A stretch of DNA of 64,000 nt from Nesterenkonia sp. PF2B19 (GCF_001758425.2 NZ_MDSS02000003.1:59486-123485); one strand, 5' to 3'. Shown: positions 35,501-43,509, counted from the stretch's first letter. The notes: generated by a model not told the origin, from the sequence alone. Numbers and translations: made by a program.

Positions 35501-36062
35501 TGGCGAGCTCTTCTTCCAGGGCGCGAGTCTTGGCCTCGGACTCTTCGAGCTGGCGCCGGTAGTCCTCCTGCTCCTTCTGCACCGTGACGGCGAGCTGGCG
35601 CAGTTCGTCCACGCGCATGGGCTGGCGGCGGGCGGCGAGCTGCGGGTCGAAGGCGGCGGTGACCGGCACAGTGTCCGGGGCGGTGGAGAAGTGCTGGGCG
35701 GCCCAGATGAGCACGTGGTGGAGGTCGCGGACCACGTGGTGAGCGACGTCGGGGCGGGGTGTCTGGTCTCCGTGGACGGCTTTGTTGCCGACTTTTCTGA
35801 TCAGGTCCAACTTCTGGATGATGCCCTGGGTGCTGATCTCGCGGAACTGTTGGTCGTGGACGCGGGCGGCGAGGTCGTCACGGTAGGGGTCGCGCAGGCC
35901 GCGGAGCTGGTAGATGCGTTCGATCAGCTGCTCGATGGAGTGCCGGGCGTAGAAGCAGGCGGAGCGGGGATCGCTGCTGATGTATTCTTCGGCGCGCAGG
36001 CAGGACGCGTAGATCTGCGGCCACTCAGCCTCGATGAAGGCGAAGTTGCTCTGGGCCGGCAT
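32538..36062 (-). CDS. hsdR: Type I restriction endonuclease subunit R (EcoEI-like)
   Basis: 1174 aa. The N-terminal region (about residues 1-130) is DUF4145-like, followed by a coiled coil (VQKEQEDYRRQLEESEAKTRALEEELATVRAQ). The nuclease lysine is in LAVVEAKRTSRNAEAGQEQARLYADALE. The SF2 translocase has MATGTGKTRTVIALVDQML, VIVDEAHRS, LGLTATP and a late MVGRGTRTRRD motif. The C-terminal EcoEI_R_C domain includes VYVDKRTWKPVHTTFTDELIEAREVDL. ATG 36062 follows GTAAGGGGGACTGCG. It is separated from hsdM/hsdS by about 2.5 kb carrying other genes. Confidence 0.93.
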   Translation of the reverse strand: MPAQSNFAFIEAEWPQIYASCLRAEEYISSDPRSACFYARHSIEQLIERIYQLRGLRDPYRDDLAARVHDQQFREISTQGIIQKLDLIRKVGNKAVHGDQTPRPDVAHHVVRDLHHVLIWAAQHFSTAPDTVPVTAAFDPQLAARRQPMRVDELRQLAVTVQKEQEDYRRQLEESEAKTRALEEELATVRAQVAEAQRAKQVRDTRDYDEAATRTRYIDLDLSEAGWTLTTPGDGRTPPNHAETEVRLTHPHTGQTLYADYVLWGDDGRPLAVVEAKRTSRNAEAGQEQARLYADALEAEHPQRPLIFYTNGSTTWLWDDASGYPPREVRGFLRKEELAWRLQSRRRRRPLPETPINADIVERDYQTHAIRTVGESFTDRQRAALLVMATGTGKTRTVIALVDQMLRAGWVKRVLFLADRTALVRQAVNAFKEHLPQEPPVNLVEEKDQDARIFVSTYPTMLNRIREYTEKQTGPFSPGYFDLVIVDEAHRSVYQKYRSIFDWFDSLLLGLTATPVDQVDKNTYLLFEQEPGVPTDAYSLEEAIDDGYLVPPRTLTLGTRFLDRGISYDELSEEDKLAWDALEWDEDGEIPDAVTSAEMNQRLFNEDTVDKVLTELMTHGITVAGGDRLGKTIIFAKNQQHADFIYQRFNRQYPLYGGTFARVITHQVEHAQDLIDSFSVPEAEPHIAITVDMLDTGIDVPEAVNLLFFKPVYSKTKFWQMVGRGTRTRRDLFGPGQDKTEFLILDVCGNVEFFNADLPEREAARPQSLSERLFRHRVELLTTLRHGTGRSPTGNGTLGRPDLGHAVVDAVEYRADHLHADIAHAARHHVLGMNPHNVQVRPHRQLVETYSSSEAWERLDPAEAEHVAATLGRLPTGAQRDKEEAKTFDLTVLRAQLAQLLGDSSAFQTQQHRIQDIATNLLTKVNVPTVKAQARLLEELADDTWWQDTSALMLEDVRRRLRDLIVYVDKRTWKPVHTTFTDELIEAREVDLARTTPGTDMRRFKDKATRFLESQMDTLALQKLRHNRQLTSQDLAALEEMLLESGAGTRADIQAAAEEAQGLGLFVRSLVGLDRTAVQASFNEFIAGSTFSAQQLRFIDQVIDYLTANGAMTVEALYESPLSDNGDPDSVIGDDRVDVVIDIIEKIRRRATPSESEATQFESPGPDATDRIAT

Positions 36063-36265
36063 CGCAGTCCCCCTTACGCGTGTGTGTCGGCACTCACTGT
36101 CACCGTATCCGATCGCGCTGACATGCGGGAGTGACATCGCGGGCGGAGATGTTCGCGTGACGTGCTCGAAGACGAGAACTCTGGGGGCGCGAATTCAATC
36201 TAATGCGCGTTTGTACTGCAATCTCCTGATCACACGAAAGTCCGGTTGGTGCTCGTCGGAGATCC

Positions 36266-37006
36266 TCACAACGCTTCCAGTCGGTCACCCTGACGGCATG
36301 TCGGAGATGCTGATGGGGGCAACGTGACCTGGTATCCCTTGCTTCGAAGAGCGTCGGCGGCAGTCTCGGTGTCGTCCCCGACGGCGGCGGCGAGCTGGCG
36401 GCGACGGAACTCACTCCGCTGCTCTCGGAGTATCCGGCGACCGCCTTCCGCGATGTCGATGCCGAAGTCACCTGCCAAGGCTTCGAGGATGTCCTCCAAG
36501 CACGGCCGGAATCGGTGGCCGCCGGTGGGGAAGTGAAGTTTCTCGGTCCGGGGCGCATATCGCACGCTGCGCGACTTCGGGTGGCCGCGTTGCATGATCC
36601 ACTCCAGTCCCCGATGGTGGGAGTGGACGTTGAGGTGCGAAGCCGGGACGCTGTTCGACTCCCGCTCGTAGTCAAAGCGCACGAGAGGCTCGTTCGTCGC
36701 CGGGAAGTCGTCGCGTTCCTCGGGAGCGAGGTCATCCTCGGCGAGCGGAAGGATTCGGACTGACGAGGTTTGGATGGCCATGTACTGGCGGTCCTGACTC
36801 CACCGGCAGACGTATTTCAGCGAAAGGCGCATGACGGGCTGTCGGCGTGCCTGCAGAAGAATGCCCTGTTCGGGTGTCGTGAGCGCCAGGGAGCGTCGTG
36901 CTTGGGTGACCTCGACGTGATGGCCCGAGCCGGCGACCGTCTCGAGAGCCTTGTTCGTGGTGTGAGGGAATGTCTCGATCTGGCGAAGCAAGGGATCGTC
37001 AGGCAT
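36266..37006 (-). CDS. Unknown protein of the defence island, second gene of a small/large pair
   Basis: 246 aa. I do not recognise a family. A conserved-looking core reads PLVRFDYERESNSVPASHLNVHSHHRGLEWIM (a His-rich HLNVHSHH run near residues 123-130), then LHFPTGGHRFRPCLEDILEALAGDFGID and a basic/acidic C-terminal helix. No signal peptide or TM. It starts 8 bp after the stop of the 62-aa gene, so both are one transcript. The layout is compatible with a toxin/antitoxin or defence module between hsdS/Mrr and hsdR. Base composition here is somewhat less GC-rich than in the neighbouring metabolic genes. Confidence 0.65.
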   Translation of the reverse strand: MPDDPLLRQIETFPHTTNKALETVAGSGHHVEVTQARRSLALTTPEQGILLQARRQPVMRLSLKYVCRWSQDRQYMAIQTSSVRILPLAEDDLAPEERDDFPATNEPLVRFDYERESNSVPASHLNVHSHHRGLEWIMQRGHPKSRSVRYAPRTEKLHFPTGGHRFRPCLEDILEALAGDFGIDIAEGGRRILREQRSEFRRRQLAAAVGDDTETAADALRSKGYQVTLPPSASPTCRQGDRLEAL

Positions 37007-37014
37007 GCGGTCGT

Positions 37015-37203
37015 TCAGCCTTCAAGTCGCAGCATCTCGACGACTCCTTCGAGGCGGAACAGAATGTCGACCTGCGCTCGTGTGAGTTCGTCGTCTGAGC
37101 ACTGGGAGAGCTCATCGAATGACATCCCTGCGCGTGCTTCGAGCTCTGCTTTCTCGGCGCGTAGGTCTTCGGCTGTGACGTGAGCGATCGGAATCGTCGT
37201 CAT
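37015..37203 (-). CDS. Small acidic protein, first gene of the unknown pair
   Basis: 62 aa: MTTIPIAHVTAEDLRAEKAELEARAGMSFDELSQCSDDELTRAQVDILFRLEGVVEMLR. Helical, acidic, no TM, no DNA-binding motif that I can name. The ATG has GAGGCGGATCC upstream. Size and position before the 246-aa gene suggest a partner or antitoxin-like role, as inference. Confidence 0.6.
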   Translation of the reverse strand: MTTIPIAHVTAEDLRAEKAELEARAGMSFDELSQCSDDELTRAQVDILFRLEGVVEMLRLEG

Positions 37204-37227
37204 GGATCCGCCTCTCAGTGTGCTCCT

Positions 37228-37257
37228 ACTGTACTTAACGTCGCAGACGCAGTCTGC
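37228..37257 (-). promoter_or_regulatory. Promoter and inverted-repeat operator of the unknown pair
   Basis: The -10 TACAGT (37228-37233, minus strand) lies 24 bp before the ATG. A perfect inverted repeat GCAGAC-GCA-GTCTGC (37243-37257) overlies the -35 region, as expected for a self-repressed operon. Confidence 0.45.
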
Positions 37258-37309
37258 AGTTCCCGGTTGACGGAGAGGGCCGGGCGTCGCTTCGCCGGGG
37301 AGGCGTGGA

Positions 37310-38257
37310 TCATTCGAAGAAGTCTTCGTCCACTGTGACGACTTCGTAGGTCTGTTTGACCTGGACGCCGACCCGGTACTTGATCATCAGCGAGGTGAGG
37401 CGCTCACCGTCGATGAGCACGACCCGGGTAGGAAGGTTGTCGGCGTATTCGCGTGCGAGCTTGGTGAAGTGGCTGGTGGTGATGAAGACGCCTTTGGCGG
37501 CGCCGCGGCCGTGGAGCGCTCCGATGAAGGCCTGGAGGGTCTCGCGGCCGATGCCGTTGCCGGTGCTGTACCGCTTGGCCTGAATGTAGACGCGTTCAAG
37601 GCCGAGGGGGTCCTGGTCGACGAAGCCGTCGATGCCGCCGTCGGCGGTGCCTCCGACCTTCATACCTCGCTGTTCGGCCCCTCCGTAGTCCATGGCGAGC
37701 AGCAGCTTGACCACGGCGTCCTCGAAGAAGTCGGGGGAGCCGTCCTGCAGGCGTTGGAGGAGCTCGTCGGAGACGGTGCTGTGCAACTCGTCGATGGCAC
37801 TGGTGATCTGATCTTCCGGGGTGGAGTCGCCCGTGGTGGCCTCGGTCTCGTCTGGGGCGGTGCTGGCTCCTGACCTGGCGCGGCGGGCGGCTTTCGCTTC
37901 GTCATGTTCGACCCAGGAGGGGAACTTCCTCAGGTCAGCCTGGGTGATGCCGTCGGGGTGGTCTCGCAGTGCCTGACGTCCGGTCTCGGTGATCCGGTAG
38001 GTGGCGCGTGCGGGTCGCTCCACGGCGCCCGCCTGGGAGAGCGCGGACATGGCCCACCCGATGCGGTTCTCGACCTTTGACTGACCCGATGCGAACATGA
38101 CGCTGGTCTGATCGTCGGTGAGCTCCATCAGCTCTGTGGTGGCCGAGTAGAGCTCGCGGCGGCTGCAGGACTCTCCGTCTGAGAGGACCTGCAGCACCGG
38201 CCGCATGAACTCGTGCCAGCGGGGGATCAAGACGGTCGCGTCGGACGAGATGGTCAT
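37310..38257 (-). CDS. mrr: Mrr-type restriction endonuclease
   Basis: 315 aa. The N-terminal winged-helix Mrr_N domain (FMRPVLQVLSDGESCSRRELYSATTELMELTDDQ, SKVENRIGWAMSALSQAGAVERP) precedes the Mrr catalytic domain: FFEDAVVKLLLAMDYGGAEQRG, catalytic Asp in TADGGIDGFVDQD, and YIQAKRYSTGNGIGRETLQAFIGAL with the QxK motif. Such Type IV enzymes cut modified DNA. It lies between hsdS and hsdR in the same orientation. Confidence 0.93.
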   Translation of the reverse strand: MTISSDATVLIPRWHEFMRPVLQVLSDGESCSRRELYSATTELMELTDDQTSVMFASGQSKVENRIGWAMSALSQAGAVERPARATYRITETGRQALRDHPDGITQADLRKFPSWVEHDEAKAARRARSGASTAPDETEATTGDSTPEDQITSAIDELHSTVSDELLQRLQDGSPDFFEDAVVKLLLAMDYGGAEQRGMKVGGTADGGIDGFVDQDPLGLERVYIQAKRYSTGNGIGRETLQAFIGALHGRGAAKGVFITTSHFTKLAREYADNLPTRVVLIDGERLTSLMIKYRVGVQVKQTYEVVTVDEDFFE

Positions 38258-38290
38258 CGTCTCCTCAAGGCTTGAGTGAAGTGGGGTGGG

Positions 38291-38629
38291 TCAGCCCCAG
38301 AAGATGGGGTCGTCAGTGGTGTCCAGGAAAGCCAGCGCTTCGCGGACGTTCGACGTCGGCTGGAAGTCCGGGTAGTGGTGGAACGTCAGGTTCCTGTCTC
38401 GCCAATAGATGGTCCACAGGCCAGTGCGTGTGGTGTAGCGGAGGCGGGCGATGGGGAATCGCATGGCGGGGCGGTTCTGCGGGTCCATCCAGTCGGGTCG
38501 GCACTCCATGATGTCCACGTGGCGAGGTGTGACGTCGTGCTCGATCCAGATTTGGTCCCGCACGTGTTCTGGCGTGCGCTGCTCGCACCAGTCGGCGATG
38601 CGCTGGAGGTCCGTGGACGAGACGGCCAT
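38291..38629 (-). CDS. DUF3024 domain-containing protein
   Basis: 112 aa. The family pattern is RIADWCEQRTPEHVRDQIWIEHDVTPRHVDIMECRP..., RFPIARLRYTTRTGLWTIYWRDRNLTFHHYPDFQPTSNVREALAFLDTTDDPIFWG. DUF3024 proteins are small, soluble and of unknown function. The start is 4 bp after the hsdS stop, so it is co-transcribed with hsdM and hsdS, which links it to the restriction operon. Confidence 0.85.
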   Translation of the reverse strand: MAVSSTDLQRIADWCEQRTPEHVRDQIWIEHDVTPRHVDIMECRPDWMDPQNRPAMRFPIARLRYTTRTGLWTIYWRDRNLTFHHYPDFQPTSNVREALAFLDTTDDPIFWG

Positions 38630-38632
38630 AGG

Positions 38633-39769
38633 TCAGAGCTCCCCTCGGAAGGCCCGGGATTGGAGGGACTCTCGCAGGTCGTTCAGGGTTGAGAATCTGG
38701 ATCGAGCAGTGGATCGAGCAGTACGGAGCTCGACGAGACGCTCAACGTACTCCTTCTGGATGGACAACGGCGGGACAGGCATGGGCATGCCCTTGATGAT
38801 GCCCATGTTCAGCCCGCCCATGATCGCGCCTTTGGTCTTGCTTCGTAGGTAGCGCTGCGCGGCCGGGTTCCACAAGAACGTTGAGCGGAGAAACTCCGGG
38901 AGGCATTGCGACTGATCGAGAGTGATACAGCACAGGTGCTTAGTGTTGATGGCTGTGGGGATGTCATCTGGAACCACGGCTACGCGGCCATTCGTGCCCA
39001 TGATCGTGATGAGCACATCCCCGGGATGAACCGTATATCTGCTGAGCTGCTCGTACTTTTCCTGGGTGATGAAGCGCCTCTCCCCCCAGCCGAACTCGTT
39101 CCTTACGACGTTGTCGATTCCTATGACGGGTATCCCTGAGTCAGTGAGCTCCTCCTTGAGGAGCTGGCTGCCGAAAGGTCCGGTGCGCATCGAGTTCTTC
39201 TCCGGCAAGGCCACATCTTGAACGGTCTTGGTGGTCCAGCCCGCCTCGATCTGTTGGAACATCGACCTGTAGAGGCTGGCCTCGGTGGCATCCAGGAGGT
39301 CCACCACGCTCAGCGCTTTGCCCGCAACGTCAGCAGCGCGGTCGAGGATGGCGGCGATGCGGCGTTGTTCGGCGAGGGGTGGGAGGAGGGTTGTAATGCG
39401 GTAGACGTCCTCGCGGTTGAGGCCCGGCACTGCTGCGGACTTGTTCATGGACTCTAGCCCGACTGACCGCAGGCGGTGGTAGAGCCATCTGAGGTTGACA
39501 CGTGAGTCGTCGTGCTTGGTGAAATAGGTGGTGTCGATGGGCCAGAACGGGCGATCCGGGGCATGGATCTGCCCGATCGAGCCCTTGCGGCCGACCACGA
39601 GAGCGGGTCCGGACGTGAAGGCTTCTTCATGGTGGTCCACCGCCCCGGCGGAGCCGTAGACGGGTACGCCTCCCGGGGTTCGAAGCTTCTTGGGGAGAGA
39701 TTTGCCGTACCTGAGCTCCACGATGTCCCCCAGCGCCACCGTCGTCCAGCCCTTCGGCAGCTCGCTCAC
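38633..39769 (-). CDS. hsdS: Type I restriction system specificity subunit S
   Basis: 378 aa with two target recognition domains and two conserved helical spacers. TRD1 starts LPKGWTTVALGDIVELRYGKSLP and ends PPLAEQRRIAAILDRAADV. TRD2 starts GWTTKTVQDVALPEKNSMRTGPFGSQLLKEEL and ends PVPPLSIQKEYVERLVELRTA. It fixes the DNA target for both M and R subunits. The GTG start overlaps the hsdM stop (GTGA). The two TRDs differ, so the target should be asymmetric and bipartite. Confidence 0.93.
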   Translation of the reverse strand: MSELPKGWTTVALGDIVELRYGKSLPKKLRTPGGVPVYGSAGAVDHHEEAFTSGPALVVGRKGSIGQIHAPDRPFWPIDTTYFTKHDDSRVNLRWLYHRLRSVGLESMNKSAAVPGLNREDVYRITTLLPPLAEQRRIAAILDRAADVAGKALSVVDLLDATEASLYRSMFQQIEAGWTTKTVQDVALPEKNSMRTGPFGSQLLKEELTDSGIPVIGIDNVVRNEFGWGERRFITQEKYEQLSRYTVHPGDVLITIMGTNGRVAVVPDDIPTAINTKHLCCITLDQSQCLPEFLRSTFLWNPAAQRYLRSKTKGAIMGGLNMGIIKGMPMPVPPLSIQKEYVERLVELRTARSTARSRFSTLNDLRESLQSRAFRGEL

Positions 39770-41304
39770 TTCAGCATCTCCTTCAGCTCGGCGAGCCCAG
39801 TGCGGATCTCGTCGTCGAGCGTCTCCAGCTCCTCGATGATCTCCAGCGGGTCCTGGTGGTCCTCTTCCTCGAAGACGATCTCCTTGTACCGGTTGATGGA
39901 GAGGTCGTAGTCGTTCTTGGCGATCTCCTCCCGCGGGACCGTGAAGCTCTGCTCGGTCCGGGGCCGCTCACGCTCCGCGCCGTCCCGCTCAGCCCACCGA
40001 GCCACCACGTCCGGCAGGTTGTTCTTCGTGTGCTCCTCGGTGCTCAGCGGCTCCTCCGGGCTCGGGCCCAGCTTCTCCACATCCAGCAGGGGAGTGCGCT
40101 TGTCATCCAGGCTCATGCCGTCGGCGGCCACGTCATAGAACCAGACCTCGTCGGTCGCACCCGCGCCGCCGTCGTCGGCATTGGTCTTGGTGAAGAACAG
40201 GATCGCCGTGGACACCCCCGCATACGGTTTGAACACACCCGAAGGCAGCTTCACCACCGCATCCAGCTTCTGACCGTCCACCAACTGACGGCGCAGATCC
40301 CTATGCGCCTTCGACGAGCCGAACAGCACGCCGTCCGGCACGATCACCGCGGCGCGCCCGCCCGGCTGCAGCAGCCGCAGGAACAACGCCAGGAACAGCA
40401 GCTCCGTCTTCTTCGTCTTCACCACATTCAGCAGGTCCCGGGACGTGGACTCATAGTCCAAGCTCCCGGCGAACGGCGGATTCGCCAGCACCAGGGAGAA
40501 GTCATCCGCCTCCCCGATCGCACCCTCCGAGAGCGAATCGCGGTACCGGATGTCCGGATGCTCCACCCCGTGCAGCATCATGTTCATCGACCCGATGCGC
40601 AGCATCGTCGAATCGAAGTCGTACCCGTGGAACATCTCCTCATGGAACTGACGGTTCCACTCCGGCCGGTACAGCTCCTGCTCATAGGTCTCCCGTACGT
40701 ACTCCGAGGCCGAGACCAAAAACCCCGCTGTCCCGCAGGCCGGATCGATGATCCGATCCCCGGGCTTCGGGGCCGTCATCGCCACCATCATCTCGATGAT
40801 GTGCCGCGGCGTGCGGAACTGCCCGTTCGTCCCCGAGGTGGAGATCTTCGAGAGCATGTACTCATACACGTCCCCATTGGTGTCCCGGCGGTCCATCGGG
40901 ATCGAATCCACCAGATCCACCACCCGGGTCAGGATCCCCGCCTTCTCCGCATTGATGGTGAACCGCGCATTGCGCATGTGATCCGAATACGTCGACTCGT
41001 CGTTCCCCAGGTTCTGCAGGAACGGGAACACCTCATCGGAGATCACCCGGTGCATCGTCTGGGCATCCAGGTTCTTCAGCTCAGACCAGCGCAGATGCTG
41101 CTGGTCCTCGGTGAAGAACATCGTCTCCACCGGCTTGCCCGTCCGCTTCGCCTTGTTCTCCGCACGAGTCTGGAGCTGATCCAGCCGGCGGATGAACAGC
41201 AGATACGTGATCTGCTCGATGATCTCCAACGGGTTGGACATGCCGCCGGTCCAGAACGCATCCCAGATCCGATCAACCTTGCTCTTCAGCTCTCCGGTCA
41301 CCAT
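39766..41304 (-). CDS. hsdM: Type I restriction-modification N6-adenine methyltransferase subunit M
   Basis: 512 aa. The N-terminal helical HsdM_N domain (LKSKVDRIWDAFWTGGMSNPLEIIEQITYLLFIRRLDQLQTR) precedes the methyltransferase: SAM motif IIDPACGTAGFLVSASEY and catalytic LANPPFAG (NPPF). Start ATG 41304 is at the point where homology begins; the longer frame upstream runs through the 23-bp repeats. Overlaps hsdS by 4 nt. Confidence 0.95.
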   Translation of the reverse strand: MVTGELKSKVDRIWDAFWTGGMSNPLEIIEQITYLLFIRRLDQLQTRAENKAKRTGKPVETMFFTEDQQHLRWSELKNLDAQTMHRVISDEVFPFLQNLGNDESTYSDHMRNARFTINAEKAGILTRVVDLVDSIPMDRRDTNGDVYEYMLSKISTSGTNGQFRTPRHIIEMMVAMTAPKPGDRIIDPACGTAGFLVSASEYVRETYEQELYRPEWNRQFHEEMFHGYDFDSTMLRIGSMNMMLHGVEHPDIRYRDSLSEGAIGEADDFSLVLANPPFAGSLDYESTSRDLLNVVKTKKTELLFLALFLRLLQPGGRAAVIVPDGVLFGSSKAHRDLRRQLVDGQKLDAVVKLPSGVFKPYAGVSTAILFFTKTNADDGGAGATDEVWFYDVAADGMSLDDKRTPLLDVEKLGPSPEEPLSTEEHTKNNLPDVVARWAERDGAERERPRTEQSFTVPREEIAKNDYDLSINRYKEIVFEEEDHQDPLEIIEELETLDDEIRTGLAELKEMLK

Positions 41305-41362
41305 GGGGACAACCCTATCCGGCAGTGCTGACGCACAGGAAAAGCACAGACCAGTCGACATC

Positions 41363-41454
41363 TGAGCGAAAAGGAGCGCAGAGGGCGTGCGGAAGGTAGT
41401 GTAAATAACGTGCGAAAGGTAGTGTAGAAGACGTGCAGAAGGTAGCGTACGGCG
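41363..41454. repeat. 23-bp tandem repeat array in the hsdM/ATPase divergent promoter
   Basis: Three clear units start at 41386, 41409 and 41432 with the consensus cgtgcRRaaggtagYgta followed by five variable bases. A fourth, diverged unit (16 of 23 matches) is in register at 41363-41385. The 23-bp period puts each site on nearly the same DNA face. It lies between hsdM (41304, minus) and the ATPase (41489, plus), so it is a candidate control array. Confidence 0.75.
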
Positions 41455-41488
41455 TTCGGAGCTGTACGGAACAGAGGTGGGAGGAGCC

Positions 41489-42736
41489 ATGGACTACACC
41501 CCTCGCAGCATCGACACGCTCCTGGACCGTTTCTTCCCCGAAGTGTCGGCGTACGCGCTGGACGGGGCCAAGGGAGTGGGGAAGACGGCGAGCGCCGCAC
41601 GCCGCTCGGCCCATGTCTGGAACCTGGAGCGGCCAGAGCATCGGGCCCATCTCATGGCTCAGTCGAACTACCTGAACCTCCCTGAGGGAACCGTGTTCAT
41701 CGACGAATGGCAGCACCTGCCTGACGTCTGGAACGCCGTGAGACGCGCCGTCGATGACGGTGCTCCAGGTGGACGGTTCCTCCTCGCGGGGAGTTCTTCA
41801 CCACGTGACGCCTCCGGTACGCACAGCGGTGCGGGGAGGATCCTCTCGGCCAGGATGCGCCCGATGGGGCTCCATGAGCGGGACCTGTGTGATAATCCGG
41901 TGAGCCTCTCAGAGATGCTAGCTGGGGATCTCCCGTCGATCGATGCCCGGTGTCCTCTGCGCCTCGAGGACTACTTCGACGCCGTCGTCTCCAGCGGGTT
42001 CCCAGGCCTTCACCGCATGTCAGTGCAGGTACGGAACCAGCATCTCGACGCCTATCTCCGGCGGATCGTCGACAGAGACATGCCGGATCTCGGGTTCACT
42101 GTGCGCAGGCCCCTCCAATTACGACGGTGGATGGCTGCCTACGCCGCCGCGTCCTCCACGACGACGGCGCTGGCCCGCATCGCTGCCGCCGCGGGGGAGG
42201 ACGGCGAGATTCCGGCCAAGACGACCACGCAGGCATATCGAGAACATCTGGCCCAACTCTGGATCCTGGATCCGCTCGAAGCCTGGAGCCCGTCAGTGAG
42301 CATGTTTAAGCGCATTCAGCAGAAGCCGAAGCATCATCTTGCTGACCCAGGGCTGGCCGCACGACTGCTCGGTGTGTCGGCTCGGCACTTGGCGTTGCCT
42401 ACGAACGCGGACGTCGCCGGTAGGCTCTTCGAATCACTGGCGGTGCTGACACTCCGGGTCATCGCCGAGGCCGAAGGGGGTCATGCGTGGCACTTCAGGA
42501 CGCGTGAAGGCCGCGAGGAGATCGACCTCATCATCGAAGGCGACGAAGGACAGGTCGTCGCCGTGGAGATCAAGCTCGCAGGCGATGTGCACGACCGAGA
42601 TGTCCGTCATCTGTTGTGGTTGCAGGATCAGATGCCCGATGACGTCCTGGACACGATGGTCATCACGACTGGAGAGTTCGCCTATAGGCGGCCCGACGGG
42701 GTCGCAGTGGTGCCCCTCGGGCTTCTGGGGCATTGA
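41489..42736 (+). CDS. AAA ATPase with DUF4143 and PD-(D/E)XK-like C-terminus
   Basis: 415 aa. Walker A DGAKGVGKTASAARRS near residue 30, Walker B-like VFIDEWQHLPD, sensor LLAGSSSPRD. The DUF4143 region has VRNQHLDAYLRRIVDRDMPDLGF...RLLGVSARHL. The C-terminus REEIDLIIEGDEGQVVAVEIKLAGDVHDRDVRHL has the D...EIK pattern of a PD-(D/E)XK fold. Orphan ATPases of this type are common and of uncertain role. The ATG lies just after GGGAGGAG. Divergent from hsdM across the 23-bp array. Confidence 0.85.
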   Translation: MDYTPRSIDTLLDRFFPEVSAYALDGAKGVGKTASAARRSAHVWNLERPEHRAHLMAQSNYLNLPEGTVFIDEWQHLPDVWNAVRRAVDDGAPGGRFLLAGSSSPRDASGTHSGAGRILSARMRPMGLHERDLCDNPVSLSEMLAGDLPSIDARCPLRLEDYFDAVVSSGFPGLHRMSVQVRNQHLDAYLRRIVDRDMPDLGFTVRRPLQLRRWMAAYAAASSTTTALARIAAAAGEDGEIPAKTTTQAYREHLAQLWILDPLEAWSPSVSMFKRIQQKPKHHLADPGLAARLLGVSARHLALPTNADVAGRLFESLAVLTLRVIAEAEGGHAWHFRTREGREEIDLIIEGDEGQVVAVEIKLAGDVHDRDVRHLLWLQDQMPDDVLDTMVITTGEFAYRRPDGVAVVPLGLLGH

Positions 42737-42745
42737 CGCTCCGGA

Positions 42746-43423
42746 TCATTCCCCTGCCCGCACCAGCCCGGACTCATACGCCGTCACCACGATCTGTGCC
42801 CGGTCGCGCAGGCCCAGTTTGGTGAGGATCCGCGAGACGTGGGTCTTCACGGTCTGCTCGGCCAGGTGCAGTTCGGCGGCGATCTCCGCGTTCGCCAGGC
42901 CTCGGGCCACCTGCGTCATCACCTCCCGCTCCCGGTCGGTGAGCTCGGCCAGCAGGTGGGTCCGGGGCCGCGACGTGGGCCGGGAGGCGTAGTCCGCGAT
43001 CAGGGTCCGGGTGACCTTGGGGGAGAGCAGCGCCTCGCCTTCGGCCACCACCCGGACCGCGTGCACCAGTTCCTCCGGGGTCGCGTCTTTGAGGAGGAAA
43101 CCGCTGGCCCCGGCGCGCAGCGCGTCGAAGACGTACTCGTCGGCGTCGAAGGTGGTCAGCATGAGGATCCGCGGCGGGGTGCCGGGCATGTGCGCGATCT
43201 GTTTCGTGGCCTCCAACCCGTTGACCACGGGCATGCGGATGTCCATCAGCACCACGTTCGGTCGGGTGCGGCGCACGACGTCGACGATCCCCTCCCCATC
43301 CTCCGCGGTCCCGACGACGGCCAGGTCCTGCTGGGCGTCGAGCAGTGCGGCGAAGCCGGCGCGGATCATCGACTGGTCGTCCACGATCAGCACGCGCACC
43401 GCGGCGGAAGGGGTCTCAGGCAT
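42746..43423 (-). CDS. NarL/LuxR-type response regulator
   Basis: 225 aa. Receiver with VLIVDDQSMIRAGF, phosphoacceptor VVLMDIRMP, LTTFD and LLKDATPEELVHAVR. LuxR helix-turn-helix: LAELTDREREVMTQVARGLANAEIAAELHLAEQTVKTHVSRILTKLGLRDRAQ. The start at 43423 is set by TACCGT 6 nt before the ATG. Divergent from its probable kinase by 86 bp. Its stop is 9 bp from the convergent ATPase stop. Confidence 0.93.
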   Translation of the reverse strand: MPETPSAAVRVLIVDDQSMIRAGFAALLDAQQDLAVVGTAEDGEGIVDVVRRTRPNVVLMDIRMPVVNGLEATKQIAHMPGTPPRILMLTTFDADEYVFDALRAGASGFLLKDATPEELVHAVRVVAEGEALLSPKVTRTLIADYASRPTSRPRTHLLAELTDREREVMTQVARGLANAEIAAELHLAEQTVKTHVSRILTKLGLRDRAQIVVTAYESGLVRAGE

Positions 43424-43429
43424 GGCCCC

Positions 43430-43435
43430 ACGGTA
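43430..43435 (-). promoter_or_regulatory. Leaderless -10 box TACCGT for the NarL-type regulator
   Basis: TACCGT lies 6 nt before ATG 43423. Confidence 0.5.
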
Positions 43436-43509
43436 CCCCTCCGGTATGCCCCGCACATCGCTCTGTGGTGTGATGTGACCATCACAGCCCTTCGTCAAGG
43501 ATCGATGTC

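Noticed and set aside
39856..41331. 491-codon plus-strand open frame opposite hsdM
   Set aside because: It is antisense to a gene with DPACGTAGF and NPPF motifs; it is H/R/L-rich with no domain.
41363..41454. CRISPR array
   Set aside because: The repeats are head-to-tail 23-bp units with no spacers, and there are no cas genes.
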